DNA from: Streptantibioticus ferralitis
GTDB taxonomy: Bacteria > Actinomycetota > Actinomycetes > Streptomycetales > Streptomycetaceae
Direction of reading: 5' to 3'
Length of the DNA stretch: 64,000 nucleotides
Assembly: GCF_029223525.1 (NCBI RefSeq)
Contig: NZ_JARHTQ010000039.1
Location: 1-64,000 of the forward strand
The translations under genes were made by a program, and so were the position numbers. Below, piece after piece: positions 29,057 to 38,561 of this stretch (within the stretch, counting starts at the first letter, position 1; each line of letters begins with the position of its first letter). The notes beneath the pieces are model-generated. The model searched no databases. It was not told the DNA's origin and saw only the letters and a program-made list of their open reading frames with translations.

Positions 29057-31825
29057 TCACTGCTGCTGCGGAGGCGGCGGATAGCCGTACCCAGGCTGCG
29101 GCTGCTGCTGCGGCCAGCCGGGAGGCGCGGGCTCGCCGCCCGGTCCGGTCGGCTGGCCCGGTGCGGGCGGCGGCGGACCGGCGGGGCTCGGCGCGGACTG
29201 GGCCTGCGTCTGCGACGGAGGATGCTGCGGCCAGCCCTGCGGTGCGCCCGGAGGGGCGTACGGGGCCTGCTGCGGCTGCCCGTCGTACCCGGCACCGGCC
29301 GGCGGGTAGTAGTAGGGCTGCTGCTGACCCGGGATCGGCGGGGCCATCTGCGGAGGCTGCCCGCCGCCTTCCCCCTGCGTCCACAGACCCTGCGCCTGCT
29401 GGGCGCGGGCGAAGTCCTCCGCGACCATCGCCGCCAGGTTGAAGTACGCCTCGCGGGTCTTCGGTCGCATCATGTCGAGGTCCACCTCGGCGCCCGCCGC
29501 CAGGTGCTCGTCGAACGGGACGACGACCACGCCGCGGCACCGTGTCTCGAAGTGGGACACGATGTCCTCAACCTTGATCATCTTTCCGGTCTCGCGGACC
29601 CCGGAGATCACGGTGATGCTGCGCTGCACCAGGTCCGCGTAGCCGTGCGCGGAAAGCCAGTCGAGCGTGGTGCTCGCGCTGCTGGCGCCGTCGACGGACG
29701 GGGTGGAGATGATGATCAACTGCTCGGCGAGGTCGAGCACACCGCGCATCGCGCTGTAGAGCAGACCGGTGCCCGAATCGGTGAGGATGATCGGGTACTG
29801 CCTGCCGAGGACATCGATGGCCCGGCGGTAGTCCTCGTCGTTGAACGTGGTCGACACGGCCGGGTCCACGTCGTTGGCGATGATCTCCAGACCGGACGGC
29901 GCCTGCGAGGTGAACCGGCGGATGTCCATGTAGCTGTGCAGATGCGGAATGTGCTGCACCAGGTCGCGAATGGTCGCACCGGTCTCGCGGCGCACCCGGC
30001 GGCCGAGCGTTCCGGCGTCGGGGTTGGCGTCGATGGCGAGGATCTTGTCCTGGCGCTCCGAGGCGAGGGTGGAGCCGAGCGCGGTGGTGGTCGTGGTCTT
30101 GCCGACACCGCCCTTCAGACTGATCACCGCGATCCGGTAGCAGGACAGGACCGGCGTACGGATCAGTTCCAGCTTCCGCTGCCGCTCGGCCTCGGCCGCC
30201 TTGCCGCCGATCCGGAACGGGGACCGGCCCGGGATGTTGCCACCGGGCTTCTTGGCCTTGGGCTGGTTGCGCAGCAGGCGGTCGGAGGACAGCTCCACCG
30301 CGGCGGTGTAACCGAGCGGCGCGCCGCCGACGGTGCGCTGCCGCTGGTCCGGGGTGACCGCGGGCCAGCCGCCGGTACGCGGGTCGACGGGCGGCCCGGG
30401 CTGGACTGCCAGCTGCTCGGGGTGAGCGGGCGGCAGCGGCGCACCCTCGTGCGGATAGCCGTAACCGGGCTGCGGCTGCGGCGGTGTGCCCTGCTGGTTC
30501 GGCAGCGGAAAACCGTAAGAGGACTGCGGCGCCCCCGAGTTGGGGGCGTTCGGGGTCGGGGGCGGGGGGAAACCGGGCCCGGGCTGCTGGGGTCCTGGCT
30601 GCTGGGGTCCTGGCTGCTGGGGTCCTGGCTGCTGGGGTCCGGGCTGCTGGGGTCCGGGCGGGGGCAGCGGCGCACCCTGGCTCGCGGACGCGTCGTAGTA
30701 CTGCACGGGCGGCGGCAGCGGCGCCCCCGTCGCCGGGTGCGGCGGGCTCACCGCGTTCGGCCCGTTCGGCCCGTCCGGCGTGTTCGGGGCGGGCGGCTGC
30801 GGGAAGCCCTGCTGGGGACCGGGCGGCGGTGGCGTGACAGCGGGTCCGGGCTGCTGCGGGCCGGGCGGTGGGAGTACCACGGCCGGCCCGGGCGGCTGGG
30901 GTGCCTGGAACTGCGGCGGCAGCGGCGGCACGGCGTTCTGCGGCGGGGTCTGCGGCGGCGGCACCTGGGACCAGGGGGAGTTGGTCGCGGGCGGCTGCGG
31001 CGCGGGCGGTGCCCATGGCTGTGCGCCGACTGGTCCGGCCGTGTCGCCCGGTGATGCGATGGGCGCCGTGGGTACGGGAGTTGGGGCCGCTGTGGACTGC
31101 GGCGCCGGCGGCTGGGGTGCGGGGACGGCGTCACGCGGTTCGTCGGTGGCCGAAGCGGTGTCAGCGGTATCAGCGGTGTCAGTGGGCGCCGCGTCGCCGT
31201 CCGCAGGCTCGCCCTTCGGGGACGCGGAGATGGCGTCAGACTCCGGAAGTGCATCCTCCGGTTTGCTGTCCGAAGCTTCCGGATCGGCGTCCTGAGCGGC
31301 CTTCACGCCCTTTGTCGTGGAGAGGGCCGAGAAACGCATGGTGGACTCGCTGCGAATGGCACCGCGCAACGGCTCGTCCTTCGCGCTCGCCTCGGCGGGA
31401 GCGCCGCCCGTCCCCGTGGAGCTGTCCGCCGGTCCGCCGTGTGTGCCGGGCGCCGCCGTGGCATCGGTGCTCGGCGCCAGGCCCGTGAGGCCGGGCTCGG
31501 CGCCGCCACCGCCAACTGCCGTACCGCTGCTGGGCGCGGACCAGCCGGACCCGCCCGGGGTGCCGGTGCGCTGCTCGCTGCCGGGCGGTGGCACGGCGCC
31601 GGTGGCGGACGGCGACACGGTGTCGGGCGCGGGAGTGGCGGGCGGCCGCGGTGCCGACGGCGCCGCAGTCGACGGCGCCGGGGCCGTGGACGGCGCCGGG
31701 GAGCCGCTCTCCTCGCTGTTCGTCATGTACCAGGCGGGCGGCGTGTAGTCGATGGTGAACTCGCCTGTGTGGTCGGCGTCGGTCGACCGCCCGTCGCCGC
31801 GGTTCTCGTCCCGATCGCTGCTCAC
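29057..31825 (-). CDS. ESX-associated MinD/ParA-like ATPase with disordered arms (EspI-like)
   Basis: A 922-residue protein. Residues about 1-530 are low-complexity Pro/Ala/Thr/Gln/Gly sequence, starting with an aromatic motif YTPPAWYM near residue 28. The ATPase domain (about 555-830) has the deviant Walker A KGGVGKT at 571-577 and segments such as IDANPD and ILTDSGTG. The C-terminus is again Pro/Gln/Tyr-rich. Similar MinD-like proteins with Pro-rich N-termini (EspI type) occur in mycobacterial ESX loci, where they modulate secretion according to ATP level. The start is a GTG (complement at 31825) behind AGGAGG. It is the last gene of the minus-strand eccE unit, separated from it by 295 bases. 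Confidence 0.82.
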   Translation of the reverse strand: MSSDRDENRGDGRSTDADHTGEFTIDYTPPAWYMTNSEESGSPAPSTAPAPSTAAPSAPRPPATPAPDTVSPSATGAVPPPGSEQRTGTPGGSGWSAPSSGTAVGGGGAEPGLTGLAPSTDATAAPGTHGGPADSSTGTGGAPAEASAKDEPLRGAIRSESTMRFSALSTTKGVKAAQDADPEASDSKPEDALPESDAISASPKGEPADGDAAPTDTADTADTASATDEPRDAVPAPQPPAPQSTAAPTPVPTAPIASPGDTAGPVGAQPWAPPAPQPPATNSPWSQVPPPQTPPQNAVPPLPPQFQAPQPPGPAVVLPPPGPQQPGPAVTPPPPGPQQGFPQPPAPNTPDGPNGPNAVSPPHPATGAPLPPPVQYYDASASQGAPLPPPGPQQPGPQQPGPQQPGPQQPGPQQPGPGFPPPPTPNAPNSGAPQSSYGFPLPNQQGTPPQPQPGYGYPHEGAPLPPAHPEQLAVQPGPPVDPRTGGWPAVTPDQRQRTVGGAPLGYTAAVELSSDRLLRNQPKAKKPGGNIPGRSPFRIGGKAAEAERQRKLELIRTPVLSCYRIAVISLKGGVGKTTTTTALGSTLASERQDKILAIDANPDAGTLGRRVRRETGATIRDLVQHIPHLHSYMDIRRFTSQAPSGLEIIANDVDPAVSTTFNDEDYRRAIDVLGRQYPIILTDSGTGLLYSAMRGVLDLAEQLIIISTPSVDGASSASTTLDWLSAHGYADLVQRSITVISGVRETGKMIKVEDIVSHFETRCRGVVVVPFDEHLAAGAEVDLDMMRPKTREAYFNLAAMVAEDFARAQQAQGLWTQGEGGGQPPQMAPPIPGQQQPYYYPPAGAGYDGQPQQAPYAPPGAPQGWPQHPPSQTQAQSAPSPAGPPPPAPGQPTGPGGEPAPPGWPQQQPQPGYGYPPPPQQQ
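30582..30656 (-). repeat. Five 15-bp tandem repeats encoding Pro-Gln-Gln-Pro-Gly units
   Basis: GGCTGCTGGGGTCC(T/G) repeats five times within the MinD-like gene. It encodes PGPQQ-type pentapeptides in the disordered N-terminal arm. Units are almost identical, so copy number probably varies between strains. Confidence 0.85.
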
Positions 31826-32044
31826 TGTGCCTCCTGGATTGCTGTCATGCTCGCGAACGGCATGTCGTACGCGGGGGTGTGCGGCACCTGTGGGGTGAAC
31901 GTGGCGCAGGCTCGCGCCATCGATGATTCCTCCCCGTACCGCGGCAGCCCATCCGTCCCTTGTCTGCGGTCCCCTCGGTCTCAGGGGGCCACGGAGGCTG
32001 ATTCGGGATACCTGCCCTCATGTGCTCCTGCCGCTCTGGAGGAC

Positions 32045-32075
32045 AGCCTAATCATCCGGTGCCCCTCCATGTCAG
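32045..32075 (-). promoter_or_regulatory. Candidate promoter for the MinD-like gene
   Basis: On the minus strand, TAGGCT (complement of 32045-32050) and CTGACA (complement of 32070-32075) are separated by 19 bases, within the 295-base gap before the MinD-like gene. The spacing is long and the call is tentative. Nothing else was recognised in this gap. Confidence 0.3.
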
Positions 32076-32120
32076 GCCCGCCCCCGCAGCCCGTGGTGCA
32101 CCGGCCACCCGCCCCCGGCG

Positions 32121-32900
32121 TCAGTCCACCCGGCGGGGCGAGCCCAGCAGCCCGGTCTCGGCATCCGTGGGCTGCGTCATCACGAACTGCCGGTGCGTAC
32201 GTGTGCACCACAGCGCGAAGTTGTCACCGAGCCCGGACAGCGCGCCGACATCCGCCGCGGGCAGCGCCATGACACGGCCGATCAGCTCGGCCTCGTCGGG
32301 CGAGACCCGCTGCACCCCGACGAGCGTGGCGCTCTCCAGGAACCGCGGCGCGGTCGGCCCCAGATACGGCAGCAGCGTCAGCACCGACTGCCACGGGGCC
32401 GCCGCCACCCGGCCGCGCGGCGGCCGGATCCCCGCGTCCCGTACCACCAGCACCGGACTGCCCACCGACGGTCCCTGCGGCGGCACCCGTCCCACGTCGT
32501 GGATCGTCATGCACTGCTGACCGCCGCCGGCCGCCTGCGCCAACGGCGCCCAGACATGGGGCCGTCCGGTCTCCACCGCGATCCGGGCCCCGGTGGCGGC
32601 CGCCCGCAGCGCGATCAACTGGGCCGTCCACAGGCCACCGACCAGCACGACCTCCAACGGCGTCGGCCGGTTGAGGCCGAGCACCGCGGGCCGGTTCTGC
32701 GCGTCGACGCCGATGACCACACCGTCGTCACCGACCGGCAGACCGACCGCCGCCAGCTGTCCGGAGGACAGTACGTGCCGCGGACGGCGCGGCCCGAGCA
32801 GGCCGAAGCCCAACCGCGGCCGCCCGCTGCGCCGTTCGCGCTCCCCGGCCGACGGCGCGCCAACGGCCGTGGACGAATCGGGCATCACCGATGAGGACAT
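32121..32900 (-). CDS. ESX-associated protein of unknown function, coupled to eccE
   Basis: A 259-residue protein not recognised as any named family. Its N-terminal 40 residues are Ser/Arg-rich. The middle alternates hydrophobic strands and helices, with a segment around VLVGGLWTAQLIALRAAATGARIAVET that resembles a nucleotide-binding fold without a Walker A lysine. The start ATG overlaps the eccE stop as TGATG, so the two proteins are probably made in a fixed ratio and may interact. There is no signal peptide. Speculatively it is a degenerate NTPase-like accessory of the secretion machine. Confidence 0.65.
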   Translation of the reverse strand: MSSSVMPDSSTAVGAPSAGERERRSGRPRLGFGLLGPRRPRHVLSSGQLAAVGLPVGDDGVVIGVDAQNRPAVLGLNRPTPLEVVLVGGLWTAQLIALRAAATGARIAVETGRPHVWAPLAQAAGGGQQCMTIHDVGRVPPQGPSVGSPVLVVRDAGIRPPRGRVAAAPWQSVLTLLPYLGPTAPRFLESATLVGVQRVSPDEAELIGRVMALPAADVGALSGLGDNFALWCTRTHRQFVMTQPTDAETGLLGSPRRVD

Positions 32901-34246
32901 CAGCGAGCACCTCCCAACGGCAAAGTGGCCAGCACACCCGGCAACTGCTCGCGGTCCAACCGCACCAGATCGATCTTCACACCACGCGCGGCGCGTTCCA
33001 ACTGCCGCCGGGTCGCGGTGAGTTCGGTGTCGCTTCGGCCGGTCACCCGTACATGTCCGGAAAGCGCGGGCGCGTCTCCCGTACCCCGGCTCGCGGTCAG
33101 ACTGAACGTGGACGCCAGCGCGGGCATCGAGGTGAGCAGCGCCACCAGGTTCGGCGCCGGTGTTCCGCCCGGGCCCAACTGCGGCCAGCGGCCTATCCAG
33201 TACGTGGTGTGCCAGCGGTCGTCGCAGCGCCAGGCCCGAGCCGTCTCCGCCGTGCGGCGCGGCGGCGAGTCCGACCGGCCCGCCTGCGCGTTGGCCAGCG
33301 GATTGACACAACTCGACGTGGCGATCGCGGCGATCAGCCCGGCCTCGTCCAACAGCGTGGCCTCGAAGCCCGCACCGGCCAGCCTGCTCGCCAACTGGTC
33401 GGCGGCGCGCAGCAGGGCGCGCTGCGCCCCGGCTATCCCGCCACCGCGCGCCCGTACCGCTTCGGGGCACAGCTCCGGGTCGAGCTTGAGCGCGACCCAG
33501 GTCAGCCGGACCGCCGGAGCCCCGGACTGCGCCTGCAACGGCGCGTAGCTGCGCGCGGCGACCGCCTGCTCCGGCAGATGCGGCGCCGGGGCGGGCTGGG
33601 TGTGCTGCACGACCTGGACCGACTCCAGCCGTATGCCGTCCACGTCAAGCGCCCCGTACAGCAGGTCCAGCGGCAGCGGACGGGCGGTGCGCAGCGGACG
33701 CAGCGGTGCGTCGGCGGCCTGTACCTGCAGTACGGCGGTGAGGAACGTGCCGTCGCCGACCATGCCCACCGCACGCCGCCCCCGGGCGGTGTAGGTGTAG
33801 GTCCGCAGGCTCGGATCGCATTCGAGGGCGGGTGTGAACCCCGGGTCGGTGCCACTCGGCACCGGCTCACCGGCCCGTCGCCTGCGGGCCCGCAGCGCCA
33901 TGGCGGCGGCCAGCCACTCCGGGGCGGGCCGCCGGTGTCTGCGCACCACCGCGAGCATCACCAGGGCCGCGGCGACCACACCCGCGGGCACCAGCAGCAG
34001 CGGATCGGTGACCCAGGCCGCCAGCAGCACCGCGGCCGCCACCTCGATCAGTACCAACTGCTGCACCCCGATCGGGCCGATGCGGCCCGACTTCGGATGC
34101 GGACGCAGCACCGCACCGGACTGCGGCCCCCCACCGGACGGCCGCTCTCCGCCGGGGCGCGGCGTGCCGGCCGCGTGTGCCGCACCGCCCGACCGCGCAC
34201 CGGAGGGCGCCTGCCCTCTCGTACGCGTCGTGGTCGCGCTGGCCAT
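32900..34246 (-). CDS. eccE: Type VII secretion protein EccE
   Basis: A 448-residue ESX core component. After a basic, disordered N-terminus, two adjacent membrane helices occur at about residues 60-105 (LVLIEVAAAVLLAAWV and LLLVPAGVVAAALVMLAVV). The large C-terminal domain follows, with the family-typical HTTYWIGRWP segment. In mycobacteria EccE sits at the periphery of the EccBCDE membrane complex. Its stop codon overlaps the start of the next minus-strand gene. It is transcribed divergently from eccB, and the 275 bases between them should hold both promoters. Confidence 0.85.
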   Translation of the reverse strand: MASATTTRTRGQAPSGARSGGAAHAAGTPRPGGERPSGGGPQSGAVLRPHPKSGRIGPIGVQQLVLIEVAAAVLLAAWVTDPLLLVPAGVVAAALVMLAVVRRHRRPAPEWLAAAMALRARRRRAGEPVPSGTDPGFTPALECDPSLRTYTYTARGRRAVGMVGDGTFLTAVLQVQAADAPLRPLRTARPLPLDLLYGALDVDGIRLESVQVVQHTQPAPAPHLPEQAVAARSYAPLQAQSGAPAVRLTWVALKLDPELCPEAVRARGGGIAGAQRALLRAADQLASRLAGAGFEATLLDEAGLIAAIATSSCVNPLANAQAGRSDSPPRRTAETARAWRCDDRWHTTYWIGRWPQLGPGGTPAPNLVALLTSMPALASTFSLTASRGTGDAPALSGHVRVTGRSDTELTATRRQLERAARGVKIDLVRLDREQLPGVLATLPLGGAR

Positions 34247-34521
34247 CCCCGTCGCCCCCTTGTCCCACTCTTGTGGTGAATGCCCGGCTCACGTCCGGTG
34301 GTTGACGTACAGTCCGCCCCACCCGCACGACCGGTACCGATCGTCACCCGGCATAGTAGAGGGCCAGTCCGACGAGCGCGGGCGCCCGCCCCTGCCTGTG
34401 GATAACCGGGGTGCACAGCCGACGAGGACCGTCGACCGCACCGCGACCGCGGCGGGAAGAGTGCGGAAGGCCGCGTACACCGATCAGATCGCAGCGATCA
34501 CCGGGGGAGAAGTAAGAGCCG
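34247..34521. promoter_or_regulatory. Divergent eccE/eccB intergenic control region
   Basis: This 275-base gap separates divergently transcribed eccE and eccB. On the plus strand TTGACG (34312-34317) is followed after 17 bases by TACCGA (34335-34340), a possible promoter for eccB-mycP. A CATAGTAGAGGG stretch around 34362 is an alternative -10 area. The eccB ATG is preceded by GGGGGAGAAG. Confidence 0.4.
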
Positions 34522-36105
34522 ATGGCTTCACGGCGGGACGAGCTCAACGCCTACACCTTTGCCAGGAAGCGGACCTTGGCGGCGTTCCTCCAGCCGTCAC
34601 CCGCGGGTTCCGAGGAGGGCGCACCGCGGCCGCTGCGCGCCCTCGCGCCGAGCCTGGTCGTCGCGGCCCTGCTGCTCGCGGGATTCGGCGCCTGGGGCCT
34701 GATCAAGCCCGGCGCACCGCAGGGCTGGGACGACCCTGGCGCCAAGGTCCTCGTCGGCAGCGATTCCACCACCCGCTACGTGGTGCTGAAGACCGACGGC
34801 AAGGCGGAACTCCACCCGGTACTCAACCTGGCCTCCGCCAAACTCCTCCTCGATCCGCAGAAGTTCGGGGTGCTCAAGATCCAGGAGTCGGTGCTCGACA
34901 ACGGCAAGCTCCCGCACGGCCCCACCCTGGGCATCCCCTACGCCCCCGACCGCCTGCCCAGCAGCGCCGACGCCGGAACCGCCAAGCTGTGGGCGGTGTG
35001 CGAGCGGCCCGGCCAGGGCACGGGAGACGTCCAGAAGGCCGCCTTCGTGCTCGCCGGCCGGGACGCGTCCAAGGTCGACGGCGCCGGGCGGTTGAGCGGT
35101 GACCAGGGGCTGTTCGTCCAGGGCCCCGACGGCGTCCAGTACCTGGTCGACCCCGACGGCACCAAGTACCCCATCGGCAACGCCAACTGGAAGAGCGCGG
35201 GCAGGACCGGGCAGGACGCCCAGAAGCTGCTGGTGCGGATCCTGTTCGGCGGTGACAAGACACCGCAGTTGGTCACCGATGACTGGCTGGCCACCTTCAA
35301 CCCGGGCAGGCCGGTGGAGTTTCCGCAGGCGGACGGCTTGGGCGGAGCAGCCAATGTGCCCGGCCTCAACCCGCAGCTGAACAAGGTCGGCATGGTGCTG
35401 ATCGCCCCCAGCGGTACCGGCTCCCAGAAGTACGTCGTGCTGGCCAACAAGGTGGCCCGGGTCTCCGACCTGGTCGCCAAGCTGCTGCTCAACATGCCGG
35501 GCGTCACATCGATGTACCCGGGCTCGGACCACGTACCGGCGCCGCAGCAGGTCGCCGCCCAGGACTTCACCCCCGACGACACGCCCTTCTACGCCGACAG
35601 GGGATGGCCGCAGCAGCCGCCGCAGCAGGTGAACGACGGAAGCTCCGCCGCGTCGTGCAGCGTCTACCGCGGCTCGGTGAACGGCAACAACCAGCCCCAG
35701 GTGAGCGTGTGGACGGGCCGGCACTTCCCGGCGACCGTCGTCGACGGCGGCACCAGCGCCTATGTGACCCCGGGCTCCGGCCTGCTCTACCGGCAGACCG
35801 TCGGCGGCTCGACGGACACCGGCAGCGTCTTCCTGGTCACCGACACCGGCCTGCGCTATGCCGTGCAGTCGAACAATGACAGCAACTCCCACAAGTCGAA
35901 CATCGGCGCCGATCCCTCCGCCTCCGCCGACCCCCAGAGCTCAGGACAGAGCTCCGACCAGAGCCAGCAGCAGGCCGCCCAGGCTCAGGTGCGGCTCGGG
36001 TACGGGCAGGTGCAGCCGGTTCCGGTTCCGCAGGCGTGGTCGGCCTTCCTGCCCGCCGGGCCGACGCTGGACACCAACGACGCAGCCCAGCCGCAGGGTT
36101 CGTGA
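34522..36105 (+). CDS. eccB: Type VII secretion protein EccB
   Basis: A 527-residue ESX core subunit. The start matches the family pattern (MASRRDELNAYTFARKR). One membrane helix (about 44-62) is followed by a large extracytoplasmic domain with internal repeats and a Gln/Ser/Asp-rich C-terminus. Two cysteines (in WAVCERP and SSAASCSVYRG) probably form a disulfide. EccB links the membrane complex to the mycosin protease in the cell envelope. Its stop codon overlaps the mycosin start as TGATG, which fits the known EccB-MycP partnership. Confidence 0.93.
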   Translation: MASRRDELNAYTFARKRTLAAFLQPSPAGSEEGAPRPLRALAPSLVVAALLLAGFGAWGLIKPGAPQGWDDPGAKVLVGSDSTTRYVVLKTDGKAELHPVLNLASAKLLLDPQKFGVLKIQESVLDNGKLPHGPTLGIPYAPDRLPSSADAGTAKLWAVCERPGQGTGDVQKAAFVLAGRDASKVDGAGRLSGDQGLFVQGPDGVQYLVDPDGTKYPIGNANWKSAGRTGQDAQKLLVRILFGGDKTPQLVTDDWLATFNPGRPVEFPQADGLGGAANVPGLNPQLNKVGMVLIAPSGTGSQKYVVLANKVARVSDLVAKLLLNMPGVTSMYPGSDHVPAPQQVAAQDFTPDDTPFYADRGWPQQPPQQVNDGSSAASCSVYRGSVNGNNQPQVSVWTGRHFPATVVDGGTSAYVTPGSGLLYRQTVGGSTDTGSVFLVTDTGLRYAVQSNNDSNSHKSNIGADPSASADPQSSGQSSDQSQQQAAQAQVRLGYGQVQPVPVPQAWSAFLPAGPTLDTNDAAQPQGS

Positions 36106-37331
36106 TGCACGCGCCTCAAACCTCCCGTCTCGCGCGGTCCGTGGCCGCGTCCACCGCGGCCTGCACACTGGCCCTCACCCCCTGCCTGGTACCGGTGGAG
36201 CACCCGGTACGGGCACACCTGGCCCTCGACGACAACGGCGAATGCACCTTCCCGGCGCAGCCGATAGCGAGCGTCCCCTGGTCGCTCCAGCGGGTGATGC
36301 TCGACCAGCTGTGGCAGAACAGCCGGGGCAAGGGCGTCGGCGTCGCCGTCATCGACACCGGTGTCGACGCCCGTAACCCGCAGCTCAAGGACGCCGTCGA
36401 CAAGCACGACGGCTTCGACCTGATCGACAACAAGGGCGACGGCACCAACGACACCGTGGGCCATGGCACCAAGGTGGCGGGCATCATCGCGGCCCGCCCG
36501 GCCGCGGGTACCGGATTCGTCGGTCTGGCGCCGCAGGCCACCATCCTCCCGGTGCGCCAGAACGACGACCAGGGGAAAGGCACCGCCGCCACGCTCGCCG
36601 AGGCCATCCGCAAGTCGGTGGCCGCGGGCGCCAAGGTCATCAACATCTCGCAGGACACCACGGGTGTCCTGGGCCCCGACTCGCAGTTGGCGCAGGCCGT
36701 CCAGTACGCCCTGGACCAGGACGTCGTCGTGGTCGCGGCCGCGGGCAACAACGGCTCGGGCGGTCAGCAGCACTCCACGTACCCGGCCGCGTTCAAGGGC
36801 GTCCTGGCCGTCGGTGCCTCCGACCGCAACAACGAACGCGCCGACTTCTCGCAGTCCGGCCCCTTCGTCGGGGTCGCGGCGCCCGGCGTCGGCATGGTCT
36901 CCACCGTGCCGATCGGCGGGCAGTGCGTCGACGAGGGCACGAGTTTCGCGGCGCCCTATGTCGCGGCCGTCGCCGCGCTCATCCGCGCCAAGCACCACGA
37001 CTGGCACGAACAGCAGGTCGTCGCCCAGATCGAGCAGACCGCGGAACGCGTGGACCCCGGGCACAACAACTTCATCGGGTGGGGAGTGGTCGACCCGGTG
37101 CGCGCCCTCACCGACGACGCCAAGCCGATTGACCAGCCGGCGCCGGACAAGGGCCTCAGCAAGAGCGGCGCCCGGATACAGCCCGCCGCGCTCACCCTGG
37201 GCGAGACCCCGCAGCAGCGCGCTGAGCGCACCGCGACCTACGCCCTGGGCGGCGCGGCCCTGTTGGTCGCGGTGATCGCGGGCGGCGCCGTGGTCGTAAG
37301 GGACGCCAGGCGCCGCCGTACGACCACATGA
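36105..37331 (+). CDS. mycP: Mycosin, type VII secretion-associated subtilisin-like protease (copy 1)
   Basis: A 408-residue S8 serine protease with a cleavable-type N-terminal signal sequence, the catalytic triad Asp84 (AVIDTGVDA), His120 (GHGTKVAG) and Ser280 (GTSFAAPYVA), and a C-terminal membrane helix followed by a basic tail (RRRR). Mycosins are required for ESX complex stability and process some substrates. It is translationally coupled to eccB. A second mycosin lies at 44061-45254; this one has the longer propeptide-like N-terminus and is the one expected to serve the core complex. Confidence 0.92.
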   Translation: MHAPQTSRLARSVAASTAACTLALTPCLVPVEHPVRAHLALDDNGECTFPAQPIASVPWSLQRVMLDQLWQNSRGKGVGVAVIDTGVDARNPQLKDAVDKHDGFDLIDNKGDGTNDTVGHGTKVAGIIAARPAAGTGFVGLAPQATILPVRQNDDQGKGTAATLAEAIRKSVAAGAKVINISQDTTGVLGPDSQLAQAVQYALDQDVVVVAAAGNNGSGGQQHSTYPAAFKGVLAVGASDRNNERADFSQSGPFVGVAAPGVGMVSTVPIGGQCVDEGTSFAAPYVAAVAALIRAKHHDWHEQQVVAQIEQTAERVDPGHNNFIGWGVVDPVRALTDDAKPIDQPAPDKGLSKSGARIQPAALTLGETPQQRAERTATYALGGAALLVAVIAGGAVVVRDARRRRTTT

Positions 37332-37358
37332 GGCGCCGCCTCAGCCGGTCACTGGTGC

Positions 37359-38495
37359 TCAGCTGGCGCCGGCCGGCCGTACGGTGCCCATGATCTTGTC
37401 GATCTCGGCCGAAGTCAGCGCGTTGGGCACGCCCTGGTCCGCGTAAATGATCCACAGCCCGATCGTGCCGTCCTTGAGGCGCATCGCGATGGAGCGCGCG
37501 GTGGCGGTCGCGGGGACGCAGGGACTCGGCTGGTAGATGCCGGTGACGGTAGCGGTCGCGGTGTAGCCGTCGATGCCGTTGTGCTTCCACGGTGTGGGCG
37601 TGCTGACCGACACCTTGGGCTTGTGGCCGTCGGCGCCACCGTAGGCGGCGAAGCCCCAGTTACCGGCCGCGATCTTGGCGTCGTCCTGGAGGGTGCCGCC
37701 CTTGGCGCCCTGGGAGCCGATGGTGGCCAGCTGGCCCTTGCCCGCGGCGATCGGACCGCTCTGGTTGCCCGCCGAGGCGCAGCCGCCCTCGCGGTAGTCC
37801 GAGGTGCCGGTCATGCCGACCATCGGCTGACCGTTCTTGTCGGTGTAAACGATCTCCAGGTCCGGCTTGGCGACCTTCCAGTTCTCGGACTGGGGCGGGA
37901 CGTCGTAGCTGAAGCCGTGCCGCTGCCAGGTCTGCGTCTGCCAGCCCGCGATCATCGGCTTCGCGTCCGATCCGTTCCCCGTGGTGTTGGGGCCGTCCTG
38001 GGTCGGCGTGGGCGCCGTCTGCGACGGCGCGGAGGCGCTTGACGACGCCTTCGCCTGTTGCGTCTTCTTCCCGCCGCCCAGCAGGGCGAACGCCCCGCCG
38101 CCGATCACCGCGAGCGCGACAACGGCGCCGACGACGGTGAGCAGCGTCTTGCGGTTGCGCGCGGGCTGCGGCTGCGGCTCCTGCGGTGCCGGGGGCTGCT
38201 GGCCGGGGTACGACCCGAAGTGGTTCTGCGGTGCGGTGGCGTGCGTTGGGAACCCGGCGGGCGGCGGGGGCGGGCCCTGGAGTGCCTGCGTGGGCTGGCT
38301 GTGCGGTGACTGGGCCTGCGGAGGCGGTGCGGGCTGCGGGGCTTGCGGAGGCGGCCCCGGGGGGCCTTGCGGCGGTATCTGCGGCATCTCGCCAGTGGGC
38401 GTCCAGGTGGGCGCCGGCCCGAATCCCTGCTGCGGCGGTTGCCGCGCGGGCTGCTGTGGTTGCTGCGGATCGTTGGGGTTCTGCGGCCAAGACAT
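37359..38495 (-). CDS. ESX-linked membrane-anchored protein with Pro/Gln-rich cytoplasmic arm
   Basis: A 378-residue protein. It has about 110 residues of Pro/Gln-rich sequence starting MSWPQNPNDP, a membrane helix (about 116-138, LLTVVGAVVALAVIGGGAF), a Ser/Thr/Ala linker, and an extracytoplasmic domain of about 200 residues with two cysteines (EGGCASAG and SPCVPAT) that may pair. The topology resembles other Streptomyces ESX-region proteins with Pro-rich inner arms. A decayed relative lies at 40382. It converges with the first mycosin gene. Function unknown. Confidence 0.75.
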   Translation of the reverse strand: MSWPQNPNDPQQPQQPARQPPQQGFGPAPTWTPTGEMPQIPPQGPPGPPPQAPQPAPPPQAQSPHSQPTQALQGPPPPPAGFPTHATAPQNHFGSYPGQQPPAPQEPQPQPARNRKTLLTVVGAVVALAVIGGGAFALLGGGKKTQQAKASSSASAPSQTAPTPTQDGPNTTGNGSDAKPMIAGWQTQTWQRHGFSYDVPPQSENWKVAKPDLEIVYTDKNGQPMVGMTGTSDYREGGCASAGNQSGPIAAGKGQLATIGSQGAKGGTLQDDAKIAAGNWGFAAYGGADGHKPKVSVSTPTPWKHNGIDGYTATATVTGIYQPSPCVPATATARSIAMRLKDGTIGLWIIYADQGVPNALTSAEIDKIMGTVRPAGAS

Positions 38496-38561
38496 GGCCG
38501 ATACCCTACGTGCCGACCGTCGCCGCCCGGTCGGTGAGCGGCGACAGAACGGAAACAGCAG

